Part shown: positions 33,297-41,351 of the stretch, piece by piece
Numbering within the stretch: position 1 is the first letter of the stretch
Layout of the letters: each line of letters opens with the position of its first letter
Origin: Curtobacterium sp. ZW137
GTDB taxonomy: Bacteria; Actinomycetota; Actinomycetes; Actinomycetales; Microbacteriaceae
DNA: 64,000 nt
Assembly: GCF_003762905.1 (NCBI RefSeq)
Contig: NZ_RJKS01000001.1
Coordinates: forward strand, 930,001 to 994,000
Direction: 5' to 3'
Notes under the pieces: model-generated
The model's database searches: none
The model's input: the letters and a program-made list of their open reading frames with translations, nothing else
Told to the model about the DNA's origin: nothing
Translations under genes and position numbers: made by a program

Positions 33297-36008
33297 ATGG
33301 AACTCACCGGTCGACGTTCTGAGGTCGACCGGATCGCGACCCTCGCAGTGCTCCCTCGGGAGTCCGCGATGGTCGTCGTCGGCGACCCTGGCTCCGGACG
33401 CTCCAGCGTCCTCGACGCGGTCTCGCACCGCGTCTCCATCCCCGTCGTCCGGCTCGGCGTCAACGGCTCTGAAGCCCGTTGGCCGATGTCGGGAGTGACC
33501 TCCCTGTTCACCGCCCTCGACGACCCCCGGGCCTCGGCGCACATCGCGCGCCTGGTCCGGAACGTCGACGAGGGCCTCGCCGCAGCGCACGACTTCCTCG
33601 ACGCCGTGCACGCGCTGACGCTCCCGCCGACGCTCGTGCTCATCGACGACCTGGACCGCATGGACGCCGAGAGCCAAGAGCTCATCGCGTTCCTCGCGGG
33701 ACGGCTCGCCGGCACGGCACTCCGCCTCGTGGCCACGGTCCGCCGTGTCCCCGCCGGCGGTCCGCTGGCGTCGCTGCCCATCCTGCGGCTCGAACCGCTG
33801 CAGCCGGACGAAGCACTCGTGCTCGCCCGGGACATGGCACCCGAAGAGGCGAACGACGGCGTCCTCGCCGTCCTCGCCGAGGAGACCGGCGGCAACCCCG
33901 GTGCCCTCCGCGAGCAGATCGGCGCACTCCGCCGTGAACAGCTCGTCGGCACCGAGCCGATCGTCGTGCCCCTGCGACCGACCCCGACGACCTCCGCAGC
34001 CGCGGAGCTCGTCCTCGAAGCCGCTGCGGGACGCGATCTGGACGTCCTCGCCCGGCTGGCCCTCGTCCCGACGGCGCGCGTCGCCGGCTGGGACCGTGAC
34101 GCGATCGACGACCTCGTGGGCGCCGGCCTCGCCACGGTCCGCGGGCAGTCGATCTCCGTCCGTGACCCGCTCGTCCGCTCCGCGCTGTACTGGAGCATGC
34201 CCGCACGGGACCGCCGCGAGGCGCACACCGAGCTGGCGGCGAGCGCCGCTGCCCACGACGACCGTTCGGCCGCGTGGCACGCGAGCTTCGTCGACGACGT
34301 CCCCGACGCCGCCGCGCTGCTCCGCGCCGCTCGTTCCTACGCCGTCGACGGCGACTCGCACGCCGCCGTCGCCCTGACCGAACGTGCCCTGCACATCGGG
34401 ACGGGATCGGAAGCGGAGCACGTCGCCCTGCTGGGTGTCGCCGAGGTCCTCCTCGGACACCGGCTCCTCGGTTTCGCGGCGCGCTACCTCGCGGCGATCA
34501 AGCCGTTCAAGGAGCTCGCGGACGAGGTGCGGCGGCTCCGGCTGCAGTACTCCGTCCAGTACCTCAGCGGCGACGCGGTCCACGCGGACGAGCTGATGGT
34601 GCCGATCGACACCGACGACGACAGCGAGGCGGACTCGCTCGCCGGGCTCCTGGCCATGGTCGCGTCCTTCCGGGCGGAGGCGTGGGAGCTCGACCAGGCC
34701 CGCGACCTGCTTCACCGGGCCGAGCTCTTCGAAGCCCGTGGCTCCGCACACACCGTGGAGATCCTCGGCACGGCGCGTGACCTCGTGTCCGCGGTCGACG
34801 GCACCCTGCCGCCGGACGCGGAGCTGCACGACGGACTCGCGGCGCAGAAGCTCCTCGCGATGTCCGACCCCGCACTGCTGCTCCTCGCCCACGCGCTGAG
34901 CCTCGCCGAGCGCTACCGCAGCGCCCGCCGGGTCTTCGCGCTCGTCCTGGCCCGCGCCACGGACACCGCGCCGGTGTGGCTCGAGGCCGCCCGCTACCTG
35001 TCCGCCGAGAACGAGGTGCGCTCCGGGAACTTCCGGCAGGCGCTCCGCGCGATCGACGTGTGGGAGGCCGGCTCGGCCGTCGTCGAACGGCTCCGCGAAC
35101 CGTCGCGGGCGATCGCCGTCGCGTGGCGGCACTTCGCCGAGGGCCGGTCCGCCGACGCCCTCGACGTCGTCGACCACTGCCTGCGGCAGCGTTCCACGAA
35201 CCGGCTGTGGGGAGCGACGGCGAAGCTGTACGCCCTCCGTGGTCGCGTGCTGCTCCTCGACGGTCGTCTCGAGGAGGCGGCTGCGTCCCTCGAGGCCGCC
35301 GACGCCATCGGTCGCAGCCTCCGGAACCCGGCGGTGCTCCGGCACCTCGGGGACCTGGTGGAGGCGTACTCCCGGCTCGGCCGGACCGACGACGCGCGGA
35401 ACATCACCGCGCGGCTCGCGGCCGACCACCACGCCCGGCCGTCCCGCTGGGGTGCGCTGGTCCTCGCGAGGAGCCTCGCGCTCATCGCGGACGACACCAC
35501 GAGGGACACCTCGCGGCGTCGTGCACTGGAGATCTTCCAGCCCGCGGACTCGCAGTTCGAGCGTGCTCGCACCTTCGCGGCACTCGCCGCGATCGGTGTC
35601 CCGGCGGACCGTGCCCGGCTCGGTGCCGCGGCCGCGGCGGCGTACGAGGCCGCCGGTCTCCGACGTCCGCTCGCGACGCCGGCCCCGACCGTCGCGATGC
35701 CGTCGTTCGGTGGCACCGGCATCGGTTCCGGTCCGTTCACGGGCGGTGTGCGCTCCGGCGCGCTGCTGTCCGCGACGACCCCGATGACGCCGGGGACCCC
35801 GCGGAGCGCTCCGGACGCAGCGGCGGTGCTCACCTCGCTGACGGCGGAGGAGCGTGCGGTGGTGCAGAAGGTGACCGAGGGGTACCGCAACCGCGAGATC
35901 GCCTCGTCGCTCTACATGTCCCAGCGGACGGTGGAGCTGCGGCTCACGCAGATCTACCGGAAGGTCGGGGCGCGCTCGCGGTCCCACCTGGTCGCGCTGC
36001 TCACCTGA
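33297..36008 (+). CDS. Large LAL-type LuxR-family transcriptional regulator
   Basis: A 903-residue cytoplasmic regulator: N-terminal STAND/AAA-like ATPase, a long helical TPR-like middle, and a C-terminal LuxR helix-turn-helix (LTAEERAVVQKVTEGYRNRE, then YMSQRTVELRLTQIYRKVG). The P-loop at residues 29-37 reads GDPGSGRSS, with Arg where the Walker A Lys should be. Walker B is LVLIDDLDRMD (about 113-123). A flexible Pro/Gly/Ser linker (about 790-835) precedes the DNA-binding domain. Such LAL proteins often activate specialised metabolism or uptake genes. It is divergent from the DHA2 exporter, a possible target (inference). Confidence 0.85.
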   Translation: MELTGRRSEVDRIATLAVLPRESAMVVVGDPGSGRSSVLDAVSHRVSIPVVRLGVNGSEARWPMSGVTSLFTALDDPRASAHIARLVRNVDEGLAAAHDFLDAVHALTLPPTLVLIDDLDRMDAESQELIAFLAGRLAGTALRLVATVRRVPAGGPLASLPILRLEPLQPDEALVLARDMAPEEANDGVLAVLAEETGGNPGALREQIGALRREQLVGTEPIVVPLRPTPTTSAAAELVLEAAAGRDLDVLARLALVPTARVAGWDRDAIDDLVGAGLATVRGQSISVRDPLVRSALYWSMPARDRREAHTELAASAAAHDDRSAAWHASFVDDVPDAAALLRAARSYAVDGDSHAAVALTERALHIGTGSEAEHVALLGVAEVLLGHRLLGFAARYLAAIKPFKELADEVRRLRLQYSVQYLSGDAVHADELMVPIDTDDDSEADSLAGLLAMVASFRAEAWELDQARDLLHRAELFEARGSAHTVEILGTARDLVSAVDGTLPPDAELHDGLAAQKLLAMSDPALLLLAHALSLAERYRSARRVFALVLARATDTAPVWLEAARYLSAENEVRSGNFRQALRAIDVWEAGSAVVERLREPSRAIAVAWRHFAEGRSADALDVVDHCLRQRSTNRLWGATAKLYALRGRVLLLDGRLEEAAASLEAADAIGRSLRNPAVLRHLGDLVEAYSRLGRTDDARNITARLAADHHARPSRWGALVLARSLALIADDTTRDTSRRRALEIFQPADSQFERARTFAALAAIGVPADRARLGAAAAAAYEAAGLRRPLATPAPTVAMPSFGGTGIGSGPFTGGVRSGALLSATTPMTPGTPRSAPDAAAVLTSLTAEERAVVQKVTEGYRNREIASSLYMSQRTVELRLTQIYRKVGARSRSHLVALLT

Positions 36009-36027
36009 TCGAGGACACGCGTCACCC

Positions 36028-36071
36028 CGGACGGGAGGCACGGTGCCAGCTGGCACCGTGCCTCCCGTTCG
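36028..36071 (+). terminator. Terminator-like cruciform (repeat family B, copy 2)
   Basis: 19-bp perfect arms (36031-36068), extended to 22 bp with one wobble pair, centred on GCCAGCTGGC. It shares GGGAGGC-N-CGGTGCCAGC with the copy at 19005-19048. It lies 19 bases after the regulator stop. Confidence 0.75.
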
Positions 36072-36413
36072 TCGTCTGCCCACGGTGCGGGCCGTTGCGC
36101 GACTCCGCACGCCACCGCGCGGTCTCGCACGGTGCGCGCGAAGAACCGCAACAAGCGTCGCGGAGCGTTGTCGGAGGGCGGCCCGGCCGGTGATGCTCGT
36201 TCTTGCACCGACCGCCGCGTCTCCCCGGAGGCCAGCCCACGGTACCCCGATCGGTACCCGAACCGTCGGCCCACGTACGCCGACGTCCGTCCTCGCCTGA
36301 TCCGAGGACGGGCGCCGGTACGGGCCACGGCCCCGATCGCGTGGCAGACCCGAGCGGCGGTCGGTGCCGACCCCGCTCCCCCACCGCCTGCTTCCCACCC
36401 GAAGGGACTCCCG
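36072..36413. other. Gene-free spacer before glmS
   Basis: Mostly Arg/Pro-coding-like GC-rich sequence with no credible gene. There is a GAAGGGA ribosome site at 36401-36407 for glmS. I see no glmS ribozyme fold, which is not expected in this phylum. Confidence 0.45.
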
Positions 36414-38195
36414 ATGTGCGGCATCATCGCGGCCCGCGTCTCCGACGACGCGACCCCGTACCTGCTCGACGGCCTCGAACGGCTCGAGTACCGCGGCTAC
36501 GACTCCGCGGGCATCGCCGTGCGGACGGCCTCCGGCTCCTTCGAGACCATCCGGTCCGTGTCACGGGTGGGTGACCTCCGGACGCTCGTCGCAGCGCGTT
36601 CCGGCGATGCCCTCACCGGCACCGGCATCGGCCACACCCGCTGGGCCACGCACGGTGGCGTCTCGGAGCGGAACGCCCACCCGCACCTGGACTGCACCGG
36701 CCGGATCAGCGTCGTGCACAACGGGATCATCGAGAACGCCGAGCGACTGCGCACGATGCTCGAGGCGCAGGGACACGTGTTCCGCTCGGACGTCGACTCC
36801 GAGGTCATCACGCACCTCGTCGAGCGCGCCCTCGCCGTGGACCAGGACCTGATGCTCGCGGTGCAGATCGCGGCGGCACAGCTCGAGGGGTCGTGGGCGA
36901 TCGTCGTCCTCGACTCCCGCAGCGGCCGGATGGTCGTCGCCGCCGAGCGTTCGCCGCTCGTCGTCGCCCGGGCTCCCCGCGGGGACTTCGTGGCGAGCGA
37001 CATCGGCGCGATCGCCGAGTGGTGCGAGACGTTCGTGGCGCTCCGCGACGGTGACGTCGTCGAGCTCGGCGAGTCCTGGAACTGGTCCTCCGCCGGGGTG
37101 TCCGTCCCGGTGCCGTTCCCGACGCCCTCGCCGTTCGCGGCCGCGGCGCTCGAGCTCGGCGACCACCCGGACCACATGGCGAAGGAGATCGAGGAGCAGC
37201 CCGCCGTCGTCGCCGAGATCGTCGAGCGCATCGCCGCCCGCACCGCCGACGGCAGCATGTGGGTCGGCCTCGGGCTCCCCGGGTTCCACCGGCTCGCGAT
37301 CGTGGCGTGCGGCACCTCGCTGAACGCCGGGCAGGTCATCGCGACCGCGCTCCGGGGCATCGGCGGCGTCCCCACCGACATCGTCGTCGCCAGCGAGGCG
37401 GACCAGGCGGTCCTCGGCCCCGGCACCCTGGTCATCGCGATCAGCCAGTCCGGCGAGACCGCCGACGTGCTCCGCGCCCTCGACCGCTTCGGGGACGCGC
37501 ACCCCGTCCTCGCGCTGACGAACAACGTGCACTCCTCGCTCGCCCGCCGCGCCGATGCGGTGCTCGACTGCCAGGCCGGCCCCGAGATCGGCGTCGCCGC
37601 GACGAAGACCTTCACCGCGCAGGTCGTCGTCGGCGTCGCGGCGATGATCGCGGCGCTCGTCGTCTCCGGGCGGATCTCCCCCGCCGAGGCCGCGGTCCAC
37701 GTCACCGCGCTCCGCGAACTGCCCGCGCGCATCGAGCACGCCGGACGCGTCGCCGCCGACCGCATCCCGCTGCTGGTGTCGAGCGTCCGCGAGGCGACCG
37801 GGTTCCTGTTCCTCGGGCGGGGCGTCGGACTGCCGTACGCCGCCGAGGGGGCACTCAAGCTCAAGGAGCTCAGCTACCGGTGGGCCGAGGCCTACCCGTC
37901 CGGCGAGCTCAAGCACGGCCCGCTGGCGCTCGTCGACGAGGGCACCCCCGTCGTCGTCATCGACCACGGCGAGCACCGGCTGCAGGCCGCGATCGCCGAG
38001 GTCCGTGCCCGCGGCGGCTTCGTCATCACGATCGGTGGGCACGGCTCGGACATCCCCGCGCTCGGGGAGACCGGACCGTGGGGTCCGCTCGAGGCCGTCG
38101 TGCCGCTCCAGATGCTCGCCCGCGAACTCGCGCTGCAGCTCGGCTGCGACGTCGACAAGCCGAGGAACCTCGCGAAGTCGGTGACGGTCGAATAG
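36414..38195 (+). CDS. glmS: Glutamine--fructose-6-phosphate aminotransferase GlmS
   Basis: A 593-residue enzyme making glucosamine-6-phosphate for peptidoglycan. The mature N-terminus MCGIIAA supplies the Cys nucleophile of the glutaminase domain, with LEYRGYDSAGIAV and HTRWATHGG. The two SIS isomerase domains show ACGTSLNAG, ISQSGETADVL, AATKTFTAQ and KELSYRWAEAYPSGELKHG; it ends DKPRNLAKSVTVE. It is somewhat shorter than the usual 605-620 residues, with the shortening in the glutaminase C-terminal/linker region (about 195-245). A second GlmS elsewhere in the genome cannot be excluded. Confidence 0.93.
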   Translation: MCGIIAARVSDDATPYLLDGLERLEYRGYDSAGIAVRTASGSFETIRSVSRVGDLRTLVAARSGDALTGTGIGHTRWATHGGVSERNAHPHLDCTGRISVVHNGIIENAERLRTMLEAQGHVFRSDVDSEVITHLVERALAVDQDLMLAVQIAAAQLEGSWAIVVLDSRSGRMVVAAERSPLVVARAPRGDFVASDIGAIAEWCETFVALRDGDVVELGESWNWSSAGVSVPVPFPTPSPFAAAALELGDHPDHMAKEIEEQPAVVAEIVERIAARTADGSMWVGLGLPGFHRLAIVACGTSLNAGQVIATALRGIGGVPTDIVVASEADQAVLGPGTLVIAISQSGETADVLRALDRFGDAHPVLALTNNVHSSLARRADAVLDCQAGPEIGVAATKTFTAQVVVGVAAMIAALVVSGRISPAEAAVHVTALRELPARIEHAGRVAADRIPLLVSSVREATGFLFLGRGVGLPYAAEGALKLKELSYRWAEAYPSGELKHGPLALVDEGTPVVVIDHGEHRLQAAIAEVRARGGFVITIGGHGSDIPALGETGPWGPLEAVVPLQMLARELALQLGCDVDKPRNLAKSVTVE

Positions 38196-38209
38196 CGAGG
38201 CAGCCGCGC

Positions 38210-38305
38210 ATGAACCGTCTGACGGTGTTCCTCACCGTCCTCACCGTGGTGGCCGTCCTGGTGACGCTGGTGGTCATCCTGGTGCTCCCCTCGGTGCTCT
38301 CCTAG
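38210..38305 (+). CDS. 31-residue single-helix membrane peptide
   Basis: ATG 38210 opens a short frame that is almost entirely one hydrophobic helix (FLTVLTVVAVLVTLVVILVL), with a basic MNR start and a PSVLS end. It starts 14 bases after the glmS stop, with GCGAGG upstream. The composition is that of a real single-pass peptide rather than a random frame. Function unknown. Confidence 0.5.
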   Translation: MNRLTVFLTVLTVVAVLVTLVVILVLPSVLS

Positions 38306-38329
38306 CCGCATCTGCCACAGTTGCGGACG

Positions 38330-39091
38330 ATGTCCTCCGCCTCGCTGATCTCGTCGGTCCCACTGGTCTCGTCGGTCCCGCTGGTGTCGTCCGCTTCGCT
38401 GGTGTTCGTCGCGATCCTGGTCGGTGCCGTGCTCCCGTTCGTCCCCGTGGTCGGACGGGTCGCCCGGATCGCCGCGACGATCGCGCACGAGGTGGGGCAC
38501 TGCATCGTCGTCGTGCCCTTCGGCGGGCGGATCCGCCGCATCGACCTCCGCCCGGACGGCTCCGGTGAGGCCTGGGTGCAGCTCGGCGGTGTCCCCGGCG
38601 CGATCCGGTGGCTCGTCCGGGTGCTCAACCTCTACGCCGGGTACAGCGCGCCGCTCTGGGCCGGCGCGCTGCTGCTCACCGGGGTGCTGCACGGGTCGCG
38701 ATGGCTCCCGGTCGTGGTGCTCGGCGTGATCGGGCTGGTCGCGCTCGTGTTCGTGCGGAACTGGTTCGGGCTGCTGGTCGTCGTCGGCTTCGACGCGCTG
38801 GCGCTCTGGGTGGCGCTGCGGCCGTCCGAGGCGACGGTGCTCGTCGTCGCCGCGGTCGGTGCGCTGTTCGTCGTGGACGGGCTGCGGTCGGTGGTGCAGG
38901 TCGCGCGCTGGCTCCTCACCGGCGCTCGGGTGCAGACGGACTTCCACATCGCGGCCGCCGAGATGCGGCTGCCCGCCGGGCTCTGGTTCGTGCTGTTCGT
39001 CCTGGTGAACGGCGTCGCTGTCTGGCTCGCGCGGGATCCCCTGCTCGAGGTCTGGGACACGATCGCCGCCGGCGTCCGCGCGCTCGTCTGA
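38330..39091 (+). CDS. M50-like membrane metallopeptidase
   Basis: A 253-residue integral membrane protein with the zinc-protease motif HEVGH inside a helix (TIAHEVGHCIVVVPFGG), followed by about six more hydrophobic segments. This fits the compact 'M50B-like' group in actinobacteria. An expected second zinc ligand (NPDG-type) is not clear, so activity is uncertain. The N-terminus consists of four hexapeptide repeats encoded by an 18-bp DNA repeat. TTG 38321 is an alternative start. The stop overlaps the NUDIX start by one base. Confidence 0.75.
   Translation: MSSASLISSVPLVSSVPLVSSASLVFVAILVGAVLPFVPVVGRVARIAATIAHEVGHCIVVVPFGGRIRRIDLRPDGSGEAWVQLGGVPGAIRWLVRVLNLYAGYSAPLWAGALLLTGVLHGSRWLPVVVLGVIGLVALVFVRNWFGLLVVVGFDALALWVALRPSEATVLVVAAVGALFVVDGLRSVVQVARWLLTGARVQTDFHIAAAEMRLPAGLWFVLFVLVNGVAVWLARDPLLEVWDTIAAGVRALV
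38333..38404 (+). repeat. Four 18-bp tandem repeats in the protease N-terminus
   Basis: Units at 38333, 38351, 38369 and 38387 encode SSASLI, SSVPLV, SSVPLV and SSASLV. Copy number could vary by slippage, changing the N-terminal segment length. Confidence 0.8.
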
Positions 39092-39630
39092 TGCGCGTCG
39101 ACTCCGTCGCGTCCGAGCTCCGGGCTGCACCCGCCGGCGGGCTCCGAGACCGGTACCTGGCGTTCGTCGGGGAGCACGGGGACGCCGCGCTGTGGCGAGC
39201 TGGCGGCTCCGAGCACCTCACGGCGTCGTGCTTCGTGTTCTCGCCAGACCTGGCGCACGTGCTGCTCTGCCACCACCGCAAGGGCGGGTTCTGGGTGCAG
39301 TTCGGCGGACACCTCGAGCAGGACGACCCCTCGCTCGCCGCGAGCGCCCGCCGCGAAGCACGCGAGGAGTCCGGCATCCCCGACCTCGAACTCTCGTCAT
39401 ACCGCATCGTCGACCTCGACCGCCACGACCTGCACGGTGGATTCTCCTGTGCTGCACATTGGGACGTCGGTTTCGTCGCGGTCGTCCCACGCGACACCGC
39501 GACCACGGTCAGCGACGAGAGCGACGACGTCCGGTGGTTCCCCGTCGACGCCCTCCCCGACGCGCTGCCCGACGGCTTCGCTCGGCGGCTCGAGGGCGTC
39601 CTGTCGGCGGTCCGGGACGGGGTGCACTGA
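39091..39630 (+). CDS. NUDIX hydrolase
   Basis: A 179-residue pyrophosphohydrolase. The Nudix box is GGHLEQDDPSLAAS followed by ARREAREESGI, which carries the conserved REAREESG core for Mg2+ binding. The preceding strand CFVFSPDLAHVLLCHH is typical of the fold. The substrate (a nucleoside diphosphate linked to X) cannot be predicted. ATG 39091 lies in a TGATG overlap with the M50 gene, so they are coupled. Confidence 0.88.
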   Translation: MRVDSVASELRAAPAGGLRDRYLAFVGEHGDAALWRAGGSEHLTASCFVFSPDLAHVLLCHHRKGGFWVQFGGHLEQDDPSLAASARREAREESGIPDLELSSYRIVDLDRHDLHGGFSCAAHWDVGFVAVVPRDTATTVSDESDDVRWFPVDALPDALPDGFARRLEGVLSAVRDGVH

Positions 39631-39702
39631 CCCGAACGGGCACCGCACGCCGCTGGTCGTCCGCCGACCGCCGCCCGCCGGTTTACGTTCCGGTTCCTGG
39701 CC

Positions 39703-39752
39703 GTGACCGATCCGGTTCACGATTCCCGGGGATCGTGAACCGGATCGGTCAC
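39703..39752. terminator. 21-bp perfect-arm cruciform after the NUDIX gene
   Basis: 39703-39723 (GTGACCGATCCGGTTCACGAT) mirrors 39732-39752 exactly, with an 8-base loop. Outer arms GGTTCCT/AGGAACC extend it further out. Terminator of the M50-NUDIX operon or regulatory. Confidence 0.6.
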
Positions 39753-39772
39753 CGCGCAGAAGGAACCTGGGG

Positions 39773-39826
39773 TGCCGTGCCGTGCCGTGCCGTGCCGTGC
39801 CGCGCCGCGCCGTGCCGCGCCGTGCC
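39773..39826. repeat. Pentanucleotide tandem repeat (TGCCG/CGCCG)n
   Basis: About eleven 5-bp units; the first six are identical (TGCCG). Prone to slippage; it sits 134 bases before metY copy 2. Confidence 0.75.
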
Positions 39827-39960
39827 AGGTCGGCGCCGTCGAACACCGTCCCACCGGGATGCCACGGCCGCCCCCATCCCGTCGTAACCGGGGGCCGCAA
39901 TGGAGTATCCGCGGAGCGAGGCCTGCGAGAGTACGGACAACAGATCATCGGAGGAATGCC

Positions 39961-41349
39961 ATGTCGAACGACGACCACGGTTTCGCGACCGAGCAGGTGC
40001 ACGGCGGGTTCGTTCCCGACGCCGGTCACGGTGCGAGGGTGCCCGCGATCCACATGTCGTCCGGCTTCCTCTTCGACGACTTCGACCAGGCGCGCGACCG
40101 CTTCGCCGGAACCGACGACGGCTACACGTACACCCGTCTCGGCAACCCCACGAACGGCGACGTCGAACGCCGCATCGCCCTGCTCGAACGCGGCTCCGAG
40201 TCGATCCTGGTGTCGAGCGGGCAGGCCGCGGCGACGGTGGCGTTCCTCGGGCTGCTGCAGGCCGGCGACCACGTCGTCAGCGCCCAGAGCATCTACGAGG
40301 GCACCCGCGGGCTGCTCCTCCAGAACCTCGGCCGGCTCGGCATCGAGGTGGACTTCGTCGCCGACGCGCGGGACCTCGACGCATGGGCGGCGGCGGTCCG
40401 TCCGAACACGAAGGCCTTCTTCGCGGAGACGATCCCGAACCCGAAGAACGACGTGCTCGACATCACCGGCGTCGCGGAGACCGCGCACCGGGCGGGTGTC
40501 CCGCTCATCGTGGACAACACCCTCGCGACGCCGTACCTGGTCCGCCCGATCGAGCACGGCGCCGACGTCGTCGTGCACTCCGCGTCGAAGTTCCTCAGCG
40601 GCCACGGCTCCGGCCTCGGCGGCGTGGTCGTCGACGGCGGCACGTTCGACTGGTCCGCCTCGCCGGAGCGCTGGACGCACCTGACGAACCCCGAGCGGTC
40701 CCTCGGCGGACAGAGCTACGTGGAGAAGTACGGCAACCGCGCGTACATCGTCTTCGCGCGTGACGTCATCAGCTCCCGCATCGGCCCGACGCCGTCCCCG
40801 TTCAACGCGTTCCTGCTCCGCCAGGGCATCGAGACCCTGAGCCTGCGGGTGGAGCGGCACAGCGCGAACGCGCTGGCCATCGCCGAGTGGCTGGACCAGC
40901 AGCCCGAGGTGACGAGCGTCGACCACGCGGGTCTGGCCTCCAGTCCGTACCACGACCTGGCGGAGCGGTACCTGCCCCGGGGAGCCGGGTCCGTGTTCGC
41001 GTTCACGCTCGCCGGCGGTGAGCCGGCCGCACGCGACTTCATCAACGCGGTGCAGCTGTTCAGCCGGATGACGCACCTGGGTGACGTCCGGTCGCTCATC
41101 CTGCACCCGGCGACGACGACGCACGCCGGCCGCACGCCGGAGGAACGGGCCGCGCAGGGCATCGACGACGGCCTGATCCGTCTGTCGGTCGGCATCGAGG
41201 ACGTCGCGGACCTGCTCCGCGACCTGGAACGCGGGTTCGCCGCGGTGCGTGGGGAAACCGGTCCGGAGGCTCGGCTCGGCTCCGGGACGGAGCTCGAGTC
41301 CATGGGACACACGGTCCCGGAGCGTCACGTGATCGCGGAGGAGATCTGA
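39961..41349 (+). CDS. metY: O-acetylhomoserine sulfhydrylase-like enzyme (copy 2)
   Basis: A 462-residue PLP enzyme, a diverged paralogue of the protein at 311. The PLP lysine is near K210 (VVVHSASKFLSGHG), with NTLATPYLVRPIEHG and GIETLSLRVERH. It has an extended tail ending RHVIAEEI. ATG 39961 follows GGAGGA with good spacing. The next gene, a flavin monooxygenase, begins two bases after its stop, a tight operon. The enzyme may accept methanethiol, sulfide or sulfite-derived sulfur released by its partner (inference). Confidence 0.9.
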   Translation: MSNDDHGFATEQVHGGFVPDAGHGARVPAIHMSSGFLFDDFDQARDRFAGTDDGYTYTRLGNPTNGDVERRIALLERGSESILVSSGQAAATVAFLGLLQAGDHVVSAQSIYEGTRGLLLQNLGRLGIEVDFVADARDLDAWAAAVRPNTKAFFAETIPNPKNDVLDITGVAETAHRAGVPLIVDNTLATPYLVRPIEHGADVVVHSASKFLSGHGSGLGGVVVDGGTFDWSASPERWTHLTNPERSLGGQSYVEKYGNRAYIVFARDVISSRIGPTPSPFNAFLLRQGIETLSLRVERHSANALAIAEWLDQQPEVTSVDHAGLASSPYHDLAERYLPRGAGSVFAFTLAGGEPAARDFINAVQLFSRMTHLGDVRSLILHPATTTHAGRTPEERAAQGIDDGLIRLSVGIEDVADLLRDLERGFAAVRGETGPEARLGSGTELESMGHTVPERHVIAEEI

Positions 41350-41351
41350 CG

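Larger units (their letters stand above)
39631..39960. other. Repeat-rich leader region of metY copy 2
   Basis: No gene. It holds the 21-bp-arm cruciform, a TGCCG/CGCCG tandem tract, and a 7-bp stem (CGGGATG 39855-39861 with CATCCCG 39875-39881). It ends in a strong ribosome site GGAGGA at 39950-39955. No known riboswitch could be recognised. Confidence 0.5.

Noticed and set aside
36072-36413. glmS ribozyme
   Set aside because: The conserved ribozyme core is not present and the class is known from Firmicutes.
39840-39960. Possible riboswitch before metY copy 2
   Set aside because: Only a short 7-bp stem is visible; conserved riboswitch core bases are not recognised.
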